Shown here one piece after another: positions 9,826-22,890 of a stretch of DNA of 64,000 bases. A program made the position numbers and the translations under genes. Under the pieces are notes generated by a model. The model saw only the letters and a list, made by a program, of their open reading frames with translations, was not told the origin of the DNA and made no database searches. The first letter of the stretch is position 1, and each line of letters starts with the position of its first letter. The DNA is from Monodelphis domestica (taxonomy: Eukaryota; Chordata; Mammalia; Didelphimorphia; Didelphidae), in the NCBI RefSeq assembly GCF_027887165.1, contig NC_077232.1:1843662-1907661 (forward strand), written 5' to 3'.

Positions 9826-11004
9826 CATTACGTGTTTTAAGGAAATAAAAAGCAATTTCACAGGTGAAATCAGACCTTGATTCACTCTGTTCAGGATTTC
9901 AACCCCTTAAAGGGAATTATGCGCACCCTCGACTCTTTAAGAATAGGTTAAGGAATACGACACGCTCTGCCTCTGCGGTCCAGGTCGGGTAGACCAAATA
10001 AGGTCCAGCCCATCCTTTGCCCTACTTGAAAACAGCTCAGTGAGACCACATAAGGGTCAAGTCTTTTGTAAGGTGTAATTCTGTGCCTGGTCTTTACCGA
10101 GTCTGTGCTCGTCCCGGAACACGAGGTCATTGAAACTCGCGCAACGAGCACCAGCGACAGCCTGCGATCTGTGAAACTGGACAGGCGACGTGCCATACTG
10201 AAGTGCAGACCCTGAGGCTTCGCCAGCACAACTCAGAGCCAGGAGGCGATTGTCCCCAGCCACAGAACACGGATTCCAAGTTTGAAGCAAGCAGCATTTA
10301 GGAACCCAGTTGAAGAGGACATAGTTTCTCTTTTTGGCAGATGATTCGTTTCCAAGTACTTTCCGTCTGGCTGGCTTTGGCAGTCTCCTTCCACGGGGCT
10401 GGAGTCGGAGGAGGAGGGAGGGAGGGAGGGAGGGAGGACGCACGGAGAGTTTTCACTCCTCTGGTCATCCATTTGCTTCCGCTTGGGGCTGAGACTTCCT
10501 GGGGCAGAGTAAGCCTAGCGACTCCTTCAGCTTCACTCGTTAAGCTGCTTGCTCTTCTTTTAGAGTTCGAGGAGCTCTCAATTCAGGGATTTTGAACTGG
10601 GAGCCTAGCTTCCATTTCCCGGGGATTCTGCTTGTCCTCCCAACATCCTGAGCTTTCAGCAGCGGAGAGACAGCAGGTCACAAAGCAAGCAGAGAGCCGC
10701 TTCCTAAAATGGCAGCTTGTTTGCGCAGACGGCCCAAAACAAAGACTGATGGGAAAGAGTTAAGATTCTAACCCTACCTGCCCGGTGCAGGATCTCTTAG
10801 AAAAGTTTCACTGGCTGTTTCCACAGGCTGAAATCAGCTTCCATAGAGACGAGCATACGGACACAGAACAGATCAGAACACGGAACTTTGAGGATGGCTT
10901 ATTTTCTTTAAACTTTCCTGCACTGCCGGGGCAGAGAGGATGGAGGGACCGAGGCTTGAGGCTATAGATCCTTGGTCCCGTAGAGACAAAGAGACTCCTG
11001 TCCT
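9826..11004. other. Unassigned moderately GC-rich DNA
   Basis: No recognised repeat apart from a short GGGA-rich run at 10410-10437, and no convincing frame. CpG dinucleotides are more frequent between about 9950 and 10560 than in the neighbouring repeats, but no exon can be supported. Confidence 0.4.
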
Positions 11005-11016
11005 TTGGCTCTTTTT

Positions 11017-11218
11017 TTTTTTTTAACCCTTACCTTCCATCTTGGAGTCAATACTGTGTATTGGCTCCAAGGCAGAAGAGTGGTAAGGGCTAGGCCATGG
11101 GGGTCAAGGGACTTGCCCAGGGTCACACAGCTGGGAAGTGGCTGAGGTCACATTTGAACCTAGGACCTCCCATCTCTAGGCCTGGCTCTCCATCCACTGA
11201 GCCACCCCGCTGCCCCCA
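11017..11218 (-). mobile_element. Marsupial tRNA-derived SINE
   Basis: A full-length antisense copy runs from the T-rich tail and AACCCTTACCTTCCATCTTGG to GAGCCACC..GCTGCCCCC. The duplication TTGGCTCTTTTT lies at 11005-11016 and 11219-11230. 11231-11789 beyond it holds nothing I can name. Confidence 0.93.
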
Positions 11219-11789
11219 TTGGCTCTTTTTGTTGCAAAATGAATCCAATGGAAGGATGGTGTGGTAGCTTAGATTGGTGTTGACCAGCCGTGTTTCTTGC
11301 TTTTCCAAGATGTCATTCATGTCTTTTTCAAACTGCTTAGATCTAAGCATTTCCAGTTGGCCCTAGATAAACCTGAGTGAGGGATCCCATGCTTTCCTCT
11401 TTGTTCCTTACTGGGGGTGGGTAGGCTAGACTGCACCCAGAATCACAGTGAGCCAGGTGGTGCCTCGAGAAGAGGAGAAAATGTGCCCTACACCTGCATC
11501 CAAGAGAGGGGCCAAGAAAGAAGCAAAGCAGTCACCATCTTGTCAAGAAAAACAAACAAACACACCAAGAGGCAGTTTTCCAGGTCTGAACATCTTCAAG
11601 CTTTAGAGAAATGGAGTTCTGGACTTCGCCTTTTAAGGAACCAAATCATGGTGGGTCAAGGTGGGGGGTCTGGCCGAGAGACTAGCTTGTCCAACCCAGA
11701 GAATCACCATGATGCGTCTGTGGCTCCTGACACAGAGAAGGGAAGTACAGATTCCACTTTTGAATAAATTTAAATGATAAATAATGTTT

Positions 11790-12240
11790 ATTAGCAAGAT
11801 TAATGGCTGGGAGGCAGCTCCCCAGTGGAGTTCTGCCTGCCTAACGGAAGAAAAAGTAGAGTTTTTGTAGTTTCTCCAGAAAGCTGAGTGCATGACAGAA
11901 AACAAAGGGAAAGGCACACGTGACTTCAGTGATTTGGGGAATGAGTCTGGAGTTGGCATGCAATCGTGAAGGCAGGTTATATTGGGGCTGTCTGGGGTTG
12001 GCACTGTGCCTGGCAAGGGCAGGTGACAAGGGGAATGGGGGCCGAGGGTGAAGAATATTGTTTATCAGCAAAATGTGCAGATTTCAAAAGTATGGACATG
12101 AATTCCATCTTTATCCATTTACTGATTGCCATACAGGAGGGTCTTCTCTGGCCAGGCCACATTTCTGAGGGCTGAAACTCAGAGGATGCATTTGCTCTTT
12201 TTGGTCTGGGATCTTTCTAGTGACTTGGGGACGCCAGGGG
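11790..12240 (-). repeat. LTR-like repeat, copy 2 (pair of 1960-2470)
   Basis: Same block order as copy 1 near the window start. An AATGTTTATT stretch near the left end reads as AATAAA on the minus strand. Ends are approximate. Confidence 0.5.
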
Positions 12241-12364
12241 AAACCCCGCCCCACCTCACTGTCAACCTGATTTTACCTATCTGCCTAGAAGGTTTTACAG
12301 GGCTGAGAACAATTTGTTCCAACTAGTAAGACATCTGAGCACTTAGAGCTAAGTCAGATATTGA

Positions 12365-12575
12365 ATATGCCAACGTCATCCCATGCATCCCAGGACATCA
12401 CTGGATCTCTTGAGTTTTATCTTGCCACTGGATTTCAAAGACTATGGAAGAGAGAGTGAGGCTGAGCATTTTGTAGAACTCTGTCTCACTCAAATCCAAT
12501 TCATAAGCAAGTTAGGACATTGCCACAGTGTTGCAATTGGTCTTCCTTGAAAGAAAAGGATGAAGAAGTCTCTGT
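12365..12575 (+). repeat. Marsupial interspersed repeat, second copy
   Basis: Matches 1-185, from CATGCATCCCAGG to GAAAAGGATGAAGAAG. 12580-13002 after it is unassigned, with a CT-rich patch near 12570-12700. Confidence 0.5.
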
Positions 12576-13006
12576 TTCTGTCTCTGTCTTTGTCTTCATC
12601 TTGCTGCATGTCTTTCTATTTCTGCCTCTATTTCTCCACTTTCTAAATCGATCTCTCTTAGCTTATCTCTCTTTCTCTGTCCCCCTCTCTAACATGCACA
12701 TACACACCCACTCATCCGACAATGGGTTTATATTTCATATACATAAGGAATATCTACCATGCACATTTCCATCAAAGTTTGCTCAAGAGAATCAGCAGCA
12801 GTCAGGAACCATCACAAGGCTGTATGCACAGTTGGTGCTCAAGCTATGTTTATGGGGTGAATAACTTGCCTGTTTGACAGGATCCCAAATATTCATTTGA
12901 GAAAAAACTACAGCTGAAGTCAAGATACTAAATGTTTGCTTCATGGACCAACCAGGAGGCATTGAAGAGTGTGTGTTGAAGAGTAAGATGTAAGGAACCT
13001 ATATAG

Positions 13007-13831
13007 TGTTAGATTTATGGTTGGACCAAATTATATTAATTGCTGGTTGCCAGGGATTTAATTTCTAAATCCCAAAATGAATTACTAAAGTAAAATGGAA
13101 TTTATGGTAGTTTATTTTACAATAGAGGGAAGATATTTAAGGAAGAGAGAAAAGAGAGAAAACTCTAGCTTCCTCTGAGCCAGCTAGAAATTCTAAGGTC
13201 CTAATCAGAGAAAGGAGTCTCAAGGCGATGGACCTTTTCGGAGGTTCACACCTCCAGAAAGTCAAGGAAACTAAGTCAACCTTTAACTCACCAAGGTGAC
13301 TGTCTAAAAAGAAAGCAGTCTGAGGTCTCCTGCACAAACTCCTGAAGGGGTCCAGTTCCACAGCCAAGTGTCTTCACTCCAAGTCTGAATATATGTCTTC
13401 CAGTCTCTCCTCAAGTGTCTGTCTTCCAGTCCAGCTTTGAGTGATTCTTCCAGTCTAACTCTGACTGATGGATCCTTCAATCTATATCCATCCAGTGTGC
13501 CTTTGTTTCCTCTATTTAAACTTCTTTTTCTCTTGTGTCATCTCCCCTAAATTTTACATCTACAGCAGATGCTCCTCTCCAGGACCGCTCATTCTTTCAC
13601 ATGTGGGTCACAGACTTCCCACTAAATGTATGAAATGGGTATTCACACTTTTTGTAGTTAGTTCACACCTTTTTGTGGTTAAAATGGGTAGATCTACTTT
13701 AAATACTGAGTTAACACTTTGGGGATTAAAATCTAAAAATAGACAAGGATTACAATTTTATCTTCACTATAAAGGAAGAGCTAAGTACCTTCATTGTTAT
13801 AATCAGGAGATAGCCAAATCCAATCTTCACA
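13007..13831 (-). mobile_element. Solo ERV LTR (GA-tract family), 825 bp
   Basis: The element begins TGTTAGATTTATGG and ends CAATCTTCACA, with perfect duplications ATAG at 13003-13006 and 13832-13835. Its reverse complement aligns with the composite LTR at 3732-6579. It carries a short GA stretch near 13138-13162 at the family's usual microsatellite position. Confidence 0.88.
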
Positions 13832-13835
13832 ATAG

Positions 13836-14300
13836 GCAGGAGAGGGCTGAATAATGAAGGACTTTGAATGCCAAACCTACTGTTTTATATTTGCTCCTGG
13901 AGGCAATAGAAAGTCCCCAGAGTTTATTGAATTCTGGGGCACATGATCAGACCTCTATTTTGGGAAAATAACTTAAGTGGTTAAATGGAAAATGGATTGG
14001 AATGGGGAGAGACTTAAGGTAGGAAGATCATCTAGTGGGCTTTTCTAATATACTAAGTATAGGGTGATGAAGGCTTGCATGAGAGTAGTAGCAGTGTTAG
14101 AGGAGAGAAGAAAGAATATTCAAGGTATGCTGAAAAGGTGAAATTAGCAGGTCTTGTGAACATATTGGATAGGGAGGGAGGGAGAGATAGTGAGGAATCC
14201 AGAAGGACAGCTAGGTTGTGAGCCCGAGGGGACTAGAAGAATGATGTTGCCTTCTATGATAATAGAGAAGGGACAAAGAGGGAAGGATAGAGGGAAATCT
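13836..14300 (+). repeat. Ancient LINE-like fragment (L2/L3 style)
   Basis: Blocks such as GGCAATAGAAAGTCCCCAG, GGGGCACATGATCAGA and GGGAGAGACTTAAGG resemble a widespread old mammalian LINE 3' region. The LTR at 13007-13831 appears to have inserted at its left side. The family name is uncertain. Confidence 0.4.
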
Positions 14301-14403
14301 AGATGAAGTAGGAATCATGGATTCCTCCCATCCTAGAGTAATTCTTTGGGTGCTTCTGAATGGTAAGGACAAAGATAGTCTTTTTTTTTTCATTTCTAAT
14401 GGA

Positions 14404-14481
14404 TGGGGGGGAGAGAGACAAAGACACACACATACAGAGAGAGAGACAGAGACAGAGACAGAGACAGAGAGACAGAGAGAC

Positions 14482-14530
<49 letters not shown>

Positions 14531-14531
14531 C

Positions 14532-14562
<31 letters not shown>

Positions 14563-14591
14563 CAGAGAGAGAGATAAACAGAGAGACAGAG
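14404..14591. repeat. GA/CAGA microsatellite, about 190 bp
   Basis: Imperfect GAGA and CAGA units. The long Ser/Leu or Arg/Glu frames through it are artefacts. Confidence 0.95.
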
Positions 14592-15549
14592 GTTTTGCAC
14601 TCAAGGAAGAGTGCCAGGCTGAAGTGCTGATGAATCTGGAGGGGCCCCAGGAGTTCCAGAATGTTGAGAAGCCAGAAGATTCTGCCTGAGATTCAGTTAG
14701 GTCTCTCAGCCTTGAGAAGCCTAGGAGGGAGGTCTGGTCAAAACTCTCCTGAGGAGATACTCACCTTTTCCTCTCCTGGTAACAGGATATGTCCCCCCCC
14801 CCCCCCCCCAATTCCCAACTGAAATGACAACTGAAGAAAACATTTGAGCCTCTCACAGTTCCTGGTGCTCTGGGTCTGAACTGTGCCAGTGGGGCCAAGA
14901 TCAGGGCAAGCCAAGCCTGACTATCTCAGGAGGCCCAAGGCTGCTGAGGCCTGGGTTCCCCAAGGAGGGGGATGGAGGAGGGGGAGGGAAAAAGGGGTGT
15001 TTAGAGAAGGGACACCTCCCAGCTTTCCTCACCAATTCCTTTCCTGCCAGCCATTTCTTTGTGCTACTCCAGTTAACTTAGTTTATAATAAAGTTGTTGT
15101 CTTTTCCCAAAGTGACTCAAGTGTGAGCGGGACAGCTTGAGGGGGAGAGTAATCTCCCAGAGAAGACACCTTTAGGCTCTAGTAGTGGAAGAAGTCGGGA
15201 GCCAGTTTAGGGAAACAGCCATAACTGAGGAGAGAAGGCTGAAGGCTGAACTACTCACTCCCTCTCTCCTCTCTCTGGGCCAGCTTCAATTACCAGCTGT
15301 TTCCTCTGGACCCTGCTTTGAGGGGGAAGATAGCCATTCCTCCTCTGCCCTCGTTACCACCAACTAATTCCTCCATCACACTCTCCGTGCATCCCTTGCA
15401 TATTTCATGTTCATGACTATTGTCGTACTTAAAGTTTCTGCTCACTGTACCTCCAACCCCTGCTGATTCAATGCGTCTCCAGGGGAGATGGCACCCAAAC
15501 TTTGGAGGGAGGATGTTTTACGACTACTGTTCTTATTTTACCATTTGAG
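14592..15549. other. Unassigned DNA with a 17-C homopolymer
   Basis: An uninterrupted run of about 17 C lies at 14793-14809. Nothing else is recognised, and the small frames lack support. Confidence 0.5.
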
Positions 15550-15725
15550 GAAATATCTTTTTAAAAATATTTCAAAATATTCCCCAATTACATGTAAAAA
15601 CAATTTAAACTTTCTAAATTCTCTCCCTTTCTTCTCTCTCCTCCATCCTCCCTGAGAAAGTAAAAAATCTGAGATAGATTGGTCATGAGCAACACTGTAA
15701 AACATTTTCTATATGCATTGTGAGC
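15550..15725 (-). repeat. L1 3'-UTR-like fragment
   Basis: CCCCAATTACATGTAAAAAC, then a CT-rich block and CCTCCCTGAGAAAGTAA, resemble the antisense 3' UTR of the L1s elsewhere in the window. Short and diverged. 15726-16299 is unassigned. Confidence 0.5.
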
Positions 15726-16299
15726 CTTGACAAGAAGATGTGGATATTCCCAAAGCTGGAGGCTCATAAGACCTTCACATCACTGGCAAAGAGGTAGAGA
15801 AAGGAGATGAGAGACAGTACTTGCTCTTAGAACCTAACTGAGAAACTTCGATGACAGCTCCAGTGACCCACCCGATACTGATGGATGATCATCACCTTAC
15901 TAATAAATTACCTTTTATATCTTACCTTGAATTTGTAAAAATACCCGATCTCTTCTAGGTTTCACCAGGTAATTCTATCTAGATATATGATAAAGGCCCG
16001 TGATAAGAGTATAACGGAGTGGGATGGAAAGGCTTTTGTAGATAATATCCTACATCAGAGCACACATTTCTAATGGCACGAAGGACTGGGAAATGCAGAA
16101 AATACAAGACCCAAAGTCCTTGCTGGTTTATTCCCCGTAACAGAATGTCAAGTAGCATGATATCACAGAATATCTTGTTTAACCTACTCCTGATATGAAA
16201 TCCCCTTTAACAAGTGGTTATTAAGCTCTAACGCCTAGGCACATTTTCCCTTGCCTCAAACCTGGATCTCTATTTCTGTTACTTTTTGCTATTTAAATA

Positions 16300-16850
16300 T
16301 TTCCCTGAGTTTCTGTTCTATTATGTGGAACCACATAAAACAAGTTCAATTCCTCTTCCAAATGACAGCTTCAAATACTTGAAGCCACCAACCGTTATCA
16401 CCCTTCCAAACCTCCCAGATTCAATTCATTTCAGCATCCTTCATACTGCAGGGACCATCCTGGGGAAGGTTGCCATATTTTGGACTCACTTCAATTCATT
16501 GATTTCCTTCTTGAATCCAGAACTCAACATAGTATTCCAGGGAGATCTGTCAAGGGAAAATATTGTGGGATAGTCCCCTTATTAATCCTAAATAAATATC
16601 TTCCTAATTTAGACCACGAATAACCCTGTGGTACCATCTTTCATTACTGACTCATATTCAACTTGTAGTCCCCTAAAATCATAAGACTATTTTCAGGTAA
16701 ATTGAGGTCTAGCCACACCCTCCTCCCTACATCTTGTCCTGGGAGAGTTGACTTCTTGGGCTCAAGTGTGACTCTTTGAACCTTACTCAGTTTGATGTTG
16801 AAAGTTATTCCTAACCTTTCCTCAAAAGAGTCACCCAACCTTAATACACA
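16300..16850 (-). repeat. CR1/L3-like LINE fragment
   Basis: Antisense blocks such as TTCAAATACTTGAAGCCACC, GGGACCATCCTGG and CAGAACTCAACATAGTATTCC match the pattern of CR1-type LINE 3' regions. No frame survives. 16851-18170 beyond it has no gene or repeat I can name. Confidence 0.45.
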
Positions 16851-18179
16851 TCACTCTTCTCCCTCTTTCTGTATAGCCTGTTAAGGTGGTCTCTGTAATG
16901 GTAGAAATTCATGCCAGTAGCCAGAGGTACAACATTCCAAACACTATCAGATTATTAAAAAAGCACAAATGATTAGCAATTGGGCCAATGACTACTTCAA
17001 TTATGAAGGAAGCAAAGATGAACAAAGGAAGCCCTTTTTCTATAATTTAGAGCAAAAAGCAAGATTGGGAAGAACAGCATGATTGCTGGTAGGGGAGATA
17101 TCATCATGGGTTTAGGAACACTATGACTGGATTTCCTGAGGAATGCCAGGCAGTACCTATGGGGGGCTGCTGACTACTTCCTCCTGGCATTAAGGATTGC
17201 TGGTTGATTTACAGACTGCCTCTGCATCCTCTGATAGTGCACCACAGTTAGCAGACTCCTTGGCACCAAAAAGATTTGTTGGAGAAGATAACAGCTTTCC
17301 TTAATGGTATAAGTACAGTTCAGAGCCAATATGTCAATTAGAACCATCTTTAGGACTTAAGTATAATATGATTTCTTGGTGTTTACACACAAGGTAATGG
17401 TACAGATGACAATTCTTTTCTTTTAATTACAATGTCTAATGACCAGGCTGAACTTTAAACCACCTCAGATGGGAAAGCTAAATTTCTGATCTTAACTAAA
17501 AGAAATGGAAAAGGAACTTAAGTAGGTACATAATCAATTATGGATGAAATCAACATACTACCGAATCAATTCCAAGGTGAAATTAATTCAAATTTCTTAC
17601 CTCCTTGATGCTTCTCTCCCACCTCCATGCCTTCTTACTCACTGCCCTCCAAGACTGGGATGTACTCCCTCCTCACACCTCCTCCTATGTGATAGAATTA
17701 GTATTTTTAATTTTACTTCATTAGTTTGTTATTATTATCAGTCCCCTGGATCATCCCCCCAGCTTGGCCTGCTTTCAGTAACTCCAGTAGAGGCACAAGA
17801 CCAAACCCAAGTGAGAGAAGGAAAAGCATCATCCCCAAACCATGAGCCCTAGCTGTTAAGTGACAGGTTAGAACCTTTCAAAGATAGCTCCCAAACCATG
17901 GACCAGAGCCCTGAAAGCAGAACATGGTGGAAGAATTCGTTTATCATCATGAGAACAGAAAGCTGATTCTGGAACCCCAACATGTCCTCAGTGATCCCCT
18001 GGCTTCCAGAACATCACCCCAGGAAATAGAAGGCAAAGTGAGTTGGAGGGAAGATGCAGTTTATGATCCTGGAATTGCATTGAATTGAAATTGGCTGAAG
18101 AACTAGGTACTGGTGCTGTGGGTTGGGGAAATTCTGAAGATTCTTGGGGATGAGATCTCTGAGAGGTGCTTCCAGGGAG

Positions 18180-18340
18180 CCTGAGGCCAGGAGAAACCTG
18201 GGGTCCACTTTGAGGACACTTTGTAGCTGTGTGACACAGGGCAAGCCATTTCACATCTTGGTGCCTCAGTTTCTTCATCTAGGAATATGGAGCTGGCCTT
18301 CCATGCCCATTCCAGTCTTGGAAGAATATCATGAGAATCC
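18180..18340 (+). repeat. MIR/THER-like SINE
   Basis: GTAGCTGTGTGACACAGGGC, CAAGCCATTTCACATCT and GCCTCAGTTTCTTCATCT are the conserved CORE-SINE blocks. 18341-18956 is unassigned. Confidence 0.65.
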
Positions 18341-18960
18341 ATAGAGACCCTGGAAAGTGGGGTGACATTGATGAACTGTTGGTCCCAAAGTTAGCTAGGG
18401 AGGTTTGCTCCTGCAGTGCCCCGGCTTTCCCTACAATCCCATGCCTTGCTTCCCTTTCTAGGCCCCTTGGGAGGAAGCTGGAATAAACAGGGGATGGTTC
18501 TGGAATATAGTGAGCTCCTGTAATGTAACTGGGAGCTGAAGGGTTCCCTTGAGACAGAGATGGAGACAGCTGAGGGCTAGAACCTCTGAAAAGTGGATTG
18601 GCACCATGTGCCACTTCCCCTCCTCATTACACTCCATTAACCCAGGGATGTTACACTGCAAACAGCTGTGTTCTGGAAGCTGCCCGATTCCTTCAAACCC
18701 TGGAGTGGGAAGGTGGTTCCCACGGGTGGAACTCCACTGTTTGAACCATTAGTTCAAAGCTCCCTGCACCCAGGAAGTTGAGAGTGAGTGCACTGGTCTG
18801 TAGACGGAGACCTTCTGTGGGGGGTTCTTATTTAGAGTTCACCCCAGAACTTTTGGGCTTCGAGTATTCTTGCTCTCTGCTGGGGAAAATATTTGGGAGG
18901 AAGAAGTTGGCATTAGGGCACTAAAAATGATGGTCAATAGTTTAGGGAGAATGATTGGTG

Positions 18961-19319
18961 TGTAAGAGTTAAAATTTAGGGAAACTGAGGCAGGGTAGAA
19001 ATTTGTTTCTCTCTTCAAGGAATATTATATTTTTAGAGGTTTGTTAAAGGTTGAGAATTTAAGAAAAATACAAGTAAGAAAGGCACATGCTAGGTGGGCC
19101 AAGAGGCCCAATTCAATTTCACTCACATCATGAGACGCGTCTGCTTGCCAGTGGAGACAGGAAGAGAAGCCAGAGGCCCAGAAGCCTTTCCAATCAGGTT
19201 AAATACCCCATCTCGATCTCGGCCCAGGTGAGAATTCAGTGATATTACAAAGCATTCTGGGGAAGTAGAGCAAGGACTTCTGGGGATTGAAGTCATGGAT
19301 TCAAGTCTCCATTTTTACA
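18961..19319 (-). repeat. 3' LTR of the provirus
   Basis: 359 bp, starting TGTAAGAGTT and ending CATTTTTACA. It aligns without gaps to 22476-22834 with about 15 mismatches (roughly 96 % identity), nearly all transitions. Confidence 0.9.
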
Positions 19320-21580
19320 TTCCACCATTTGATCCTCTGGGAAGAAGGACTTCCCCAAAGGATCATAAAAACACAATCAATTTAAAGATTACAATAATTT
19401 GAGGATAAGAGGAAAAAACAAAACCAAACCAATAATTACTGGACACACTGACAAAAAGCCAATTAGGGGGCAGTCAATCCCCTTTGGCATGAAAGTATAC
19501 ATACAAATAAATGTTCAATCAACTACACCCAAAGTTCATTCTTGATCTTCTTGTGCAGCTTATGGTCTGGAGGTTTCTTCATGGTGGCTTCTCCAACAGT
19601 TCAGTTTCTGGATTCAGAGAGGTATCATCTTTCTTTACCTAAAATTCTTCTCAAAAGGAATTTAAACTTTGCAATTTAAATAATGATATTTTTTACATTC
19701 CCCCAGTTAAGAGAGTGATTGAAGAATACAGGATCACTTAGGGATGCATGGCTGAGGTATGAGGTATATGAATCAATTGGCAAGAGAAATTAAAAAGACA
19801 TCAGAAAAATCCAAGTAAAAAAAAGAAAAAAATTTGGATGAAAATATAGACTATCAAAGTCTTATGTGTAAAAATTCTAAGTAAAGGAAAAATAAATCTA
19901 TAACAGGTTCTTGAATCAGGGCCCAACCAAAATGATCTAAGCAATGATGCATTTACCCAGTCAATAGCCAGGACTACAGAAAGGTACCACACTATGAAAG
20001 GCAGAAAAAGGGACCAGATTATATAAGCCAAGGTTGAGATACTTGGTAGAATGTGGAACAAGGAAGACCTGCCTTTAATACATGTTAAACAGCCACAACC
20101 TCGAACCCCAAACACATTCAAGTCCTCTTTGTCTAGGCTCAAAATTACATCAATCCTACCAGGATTGGTTGGTCTCTTTGACCTTGTGCTCGATTGGCAC
20201 TATGCAGTTTAGCTTTGTGCTTCTTTGGCACTGTGCAATGGCTCTTTTGTGTATATCTTGTCCTGGAATTAGACAGAATTATTAAGCAAAGTCCCATAAT
20301 TTATTTTAAATAATTAGTGGTACCATTTTTATAGTCCCAAGCTTTTGGGGCATGCATTAGCAAGTGTATTTTAAACTTATATTACTGATAAAAATCAAAA
20401 AGTTAAAGAAAACCTTAATGCTGGTGACATGTGCTTTAAATATAAAAAGGAGAGAAAAAAACTGAAAAAGTATATTGCACATGCAAGAAAAATATAATAA
20501 TAAAAGTTTTAAAAAATTCAAAAATATAGCTTATAATCATCAACACACTGTGCCAGCTAAGAAAATAAAGATTACAAGGCTTTCTCACCAAAAATGAGAT
20601 CCATTTCCTCTTCATATCTGGCCATGATCCACTGTGAGTACAAGCAAATGAATTGAACAAGGTAACATTTTTCATTGTTAAAGAACAGTAGTACAAATAT
20701 GCTGGATATCAATATCCCCAAATTCTCTATAGCCCAATTAATTACAATAGCAAACAAACACACTATCATATTTCACATAAGTTGCTGTATGACATTTTTA
20801 AAAAAAACCCAAGAATGGATGGATATTTGTCACAGTTTTTACAAATGTAGCAAATCTTTTAACCTTGGTAATAAACATTTTTAAACGAAGTAAAACTTAT
20901 TTTGGGTTTAGAACATAATTATATATATTATTCTGTTGGAAGTAAAGTAGTGAGCTGAAGAGTATAAATGAGGGATGCTCCTTTTTTGGAGGCTTTTTAG
21001 GGACACAAATGCCCTGAGATTAACTGCCCCAACTTCCGTTCACATATTTAAAAATGTGGGAAGGTTGGGGGTCATAAAATGTATTTCACTTCAGCTACTA
21101 GAATGGGCCTTACCTTGTGGTAGGGGCAGGCAAAAATGACCAGAGATTGTAAAAAATAATTCCAAAAATCATGTTTAAAAAACCCTTAAAATCAATTGAT
21201 ATATTTAGCATAGTAAATTTTCCAAAGGTTGTTATAGCAATTGTAACCAGTTCTGAAGAAGTTCATCTATCCTCTATGTGACAATTTACAAAGGCAAAAA
21301 TAGAAAGGTTGTTTTTTCATATATGGGCTTAATTATAATGATATTTGTTCGATATGGTTATAGGGTCAAAGCAACAGAATTTAACAGTTAAACTCAGTAC
21401 ATTAAAATGATTCAGTGTAACAGAATAGTATTGAATGCAGTAATGTATGAACTTAAAATCACAAAGTTAAACCTTAAACAAAGCAAACAGTAAAATGCAA
21501 TAGAATACATAGATTTGTATAAACCATTGGAGTCTGAAATGCCTTAAAATATATAACCTCCAGTCTTTAAAGTTCCTTAG

Positions 21581-21784
21581 GTTTTTTTTTTTTGGTTTGT
21601 TTGTTTTTAATTATCCATTTAGATGTCTATTGTCCAAAGGCAAATTGATAAGGGGTAAGCAATGAGGTCCAAGTGATCTGCTCAGGGCCACACGGCCATG
21701 AAGTGTCTCAGGCCAGATTTCAACCAGAGACCTCCCGTCTCTGGGCCTGGCTCTCAGTCCACTGAGACACCCAGCTGCCTCCCC
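21581..21784 (-). repeat. Diverged tRNA-derived SINE inside the provirus
   Basis: A T-rich tail near 21581-21600, then CAGGGCCACACGGCCATGAAG, CCTCCCGTCTCTGGGCCTGG and GACACCCAGCTGCC in antisense order. It is more diverged than other copies in the window. Confidence 0.7.
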
Positions 21785-22475
21785 AGAGTTAGCTAAAGGG
21801 TTACAGGAAGCTGAATTTTCTTCAGGTGAAGTCAATAAAAGGATCAATGCAATTAAAAGATATCCTTGTAAAATAGCCATGCTATTAAGTTCCTGTTCAT
21901 ATGTCTCTTCTCTCATTTTTTCTCTCTCCTCTCCACCCATCCGCACACGTGGTCAATACCCCTGTCCATGTGGAGGCTTAGACTAAGGGAAAATTACCCC
22001 ATTTGTTACCAGCTGGTTTTTGATCCTGAAGAAACTGGGTCTGCTACCAGCAGCCTGGGTGATGAGCCGGCTGGAGTCATGTGTGGGTCTGGGGCACAGA
22101 AACAGGCAGGCAGCGGCCAGCAGATGGTTGCAGGCAGGAACACAGGCAGGCAGGGCTGGGAGAATGGGCATCAGGTGAGAACGGAGAGGCCAGGAGCAGA
22201 AGCCAGAGATGGAGTAGGCCACTGGGGTGGGCAGGACCGGGACCAGGTGAGCAATATTAATCAAACAGGTCCAGATTACAGGCAACAGTAGCTGGGCCAG
22301 AAGGGCTGTGACCAGGTGATCGATATTGAATCAAGAAGGTCCGAAGTGGATGGCTGCTGGCAGGAGCTGATCAAGATGGTTTTCTAAAAAATCATCTTGG
22401 AGAAACATGGCTTAAAAAAAAATTCTAGGCTAAAAAATTTGAGAAGTTCTCATTCAATCTAGTGGTCGCCATAAC

Positions 22476-22834
22476 TATAAGAGTTAAAATTTAGGGAAAA
22501 TGAGGCAGAGTAGAAATTTGTTTCTCTCTTCAAGGAATATTATATTTTTAGAGGTTTATTAAAGGCTGAGAATTTAAGAAAAATACAAGTAAGAAAGGCA
22601 CATGCTAGGTGGGCCGAGAGGCCCAATTCAATTTCACTCACATCACGAGATGCGTCTGCTTGCCAGTGAAGATAGGAAGAGAAGCCAGAGGCCCAGAAGC
22701 CTTTCCAATCAGGTTAAATACCCCATCTTGATCTCAGCCCAGGTGAGAATTCAGTGATATTACAAAGCATTCTGGAGAAGTAGAGCAAGGACTTCTGAGG
22801 ATTGAAGTCCTGGATTCAAGTCTCCATTTTTACA
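22476..22834 (-). repeat. 5' LTR of the provirus
   Basis: Partner of 18961-19319. Its left end reads TATAAGAG instead of TGTAAGAG, a single change in the conserved terminal dinucleotide. Confidence 0.9.
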
Positions 22835-22890
22835 GGTGGACCCCACTTACCTAAGACCACCATTAAATAGGCTTTAAAATGATTTGCCTA

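Larger units (their letters stand above)
18961..22834 (-). mobile_element. Complete non-coding ERV provirus, 3.87 kb
   Basis: Two direct LTRs (18961-19319 and 22476-22834) bracket a 3.16-kb interior, and the whole unit is flanked by a perfect 4-bp duplication GGTG at 18957-18960 and 22835-22838. On the minus strand the sequence just inside the right LTR contains TGGCGACCACTAG, placed and begun like a primer-binding site. Next to the left LTR a purine-rich GAGGATCAAATGGTGGAA stands where a polypurine tract is expected. These make the right LTR the 5' one. No gag-, pol- or env-like frame is visible (longest 113 codons, low complexity), so it is non-autonomous or was decayed when copied. A SINE-like piece lies inside. 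Confidence 0.85.

Noticed and set aside
19801..20142. 113-codon hydrophobic minus frame inside the provirus as a possible env remnant
   Set aside because: AT-rich low-complexity sequence with no envelope motif, cysteine pattern or cleavage site visible.
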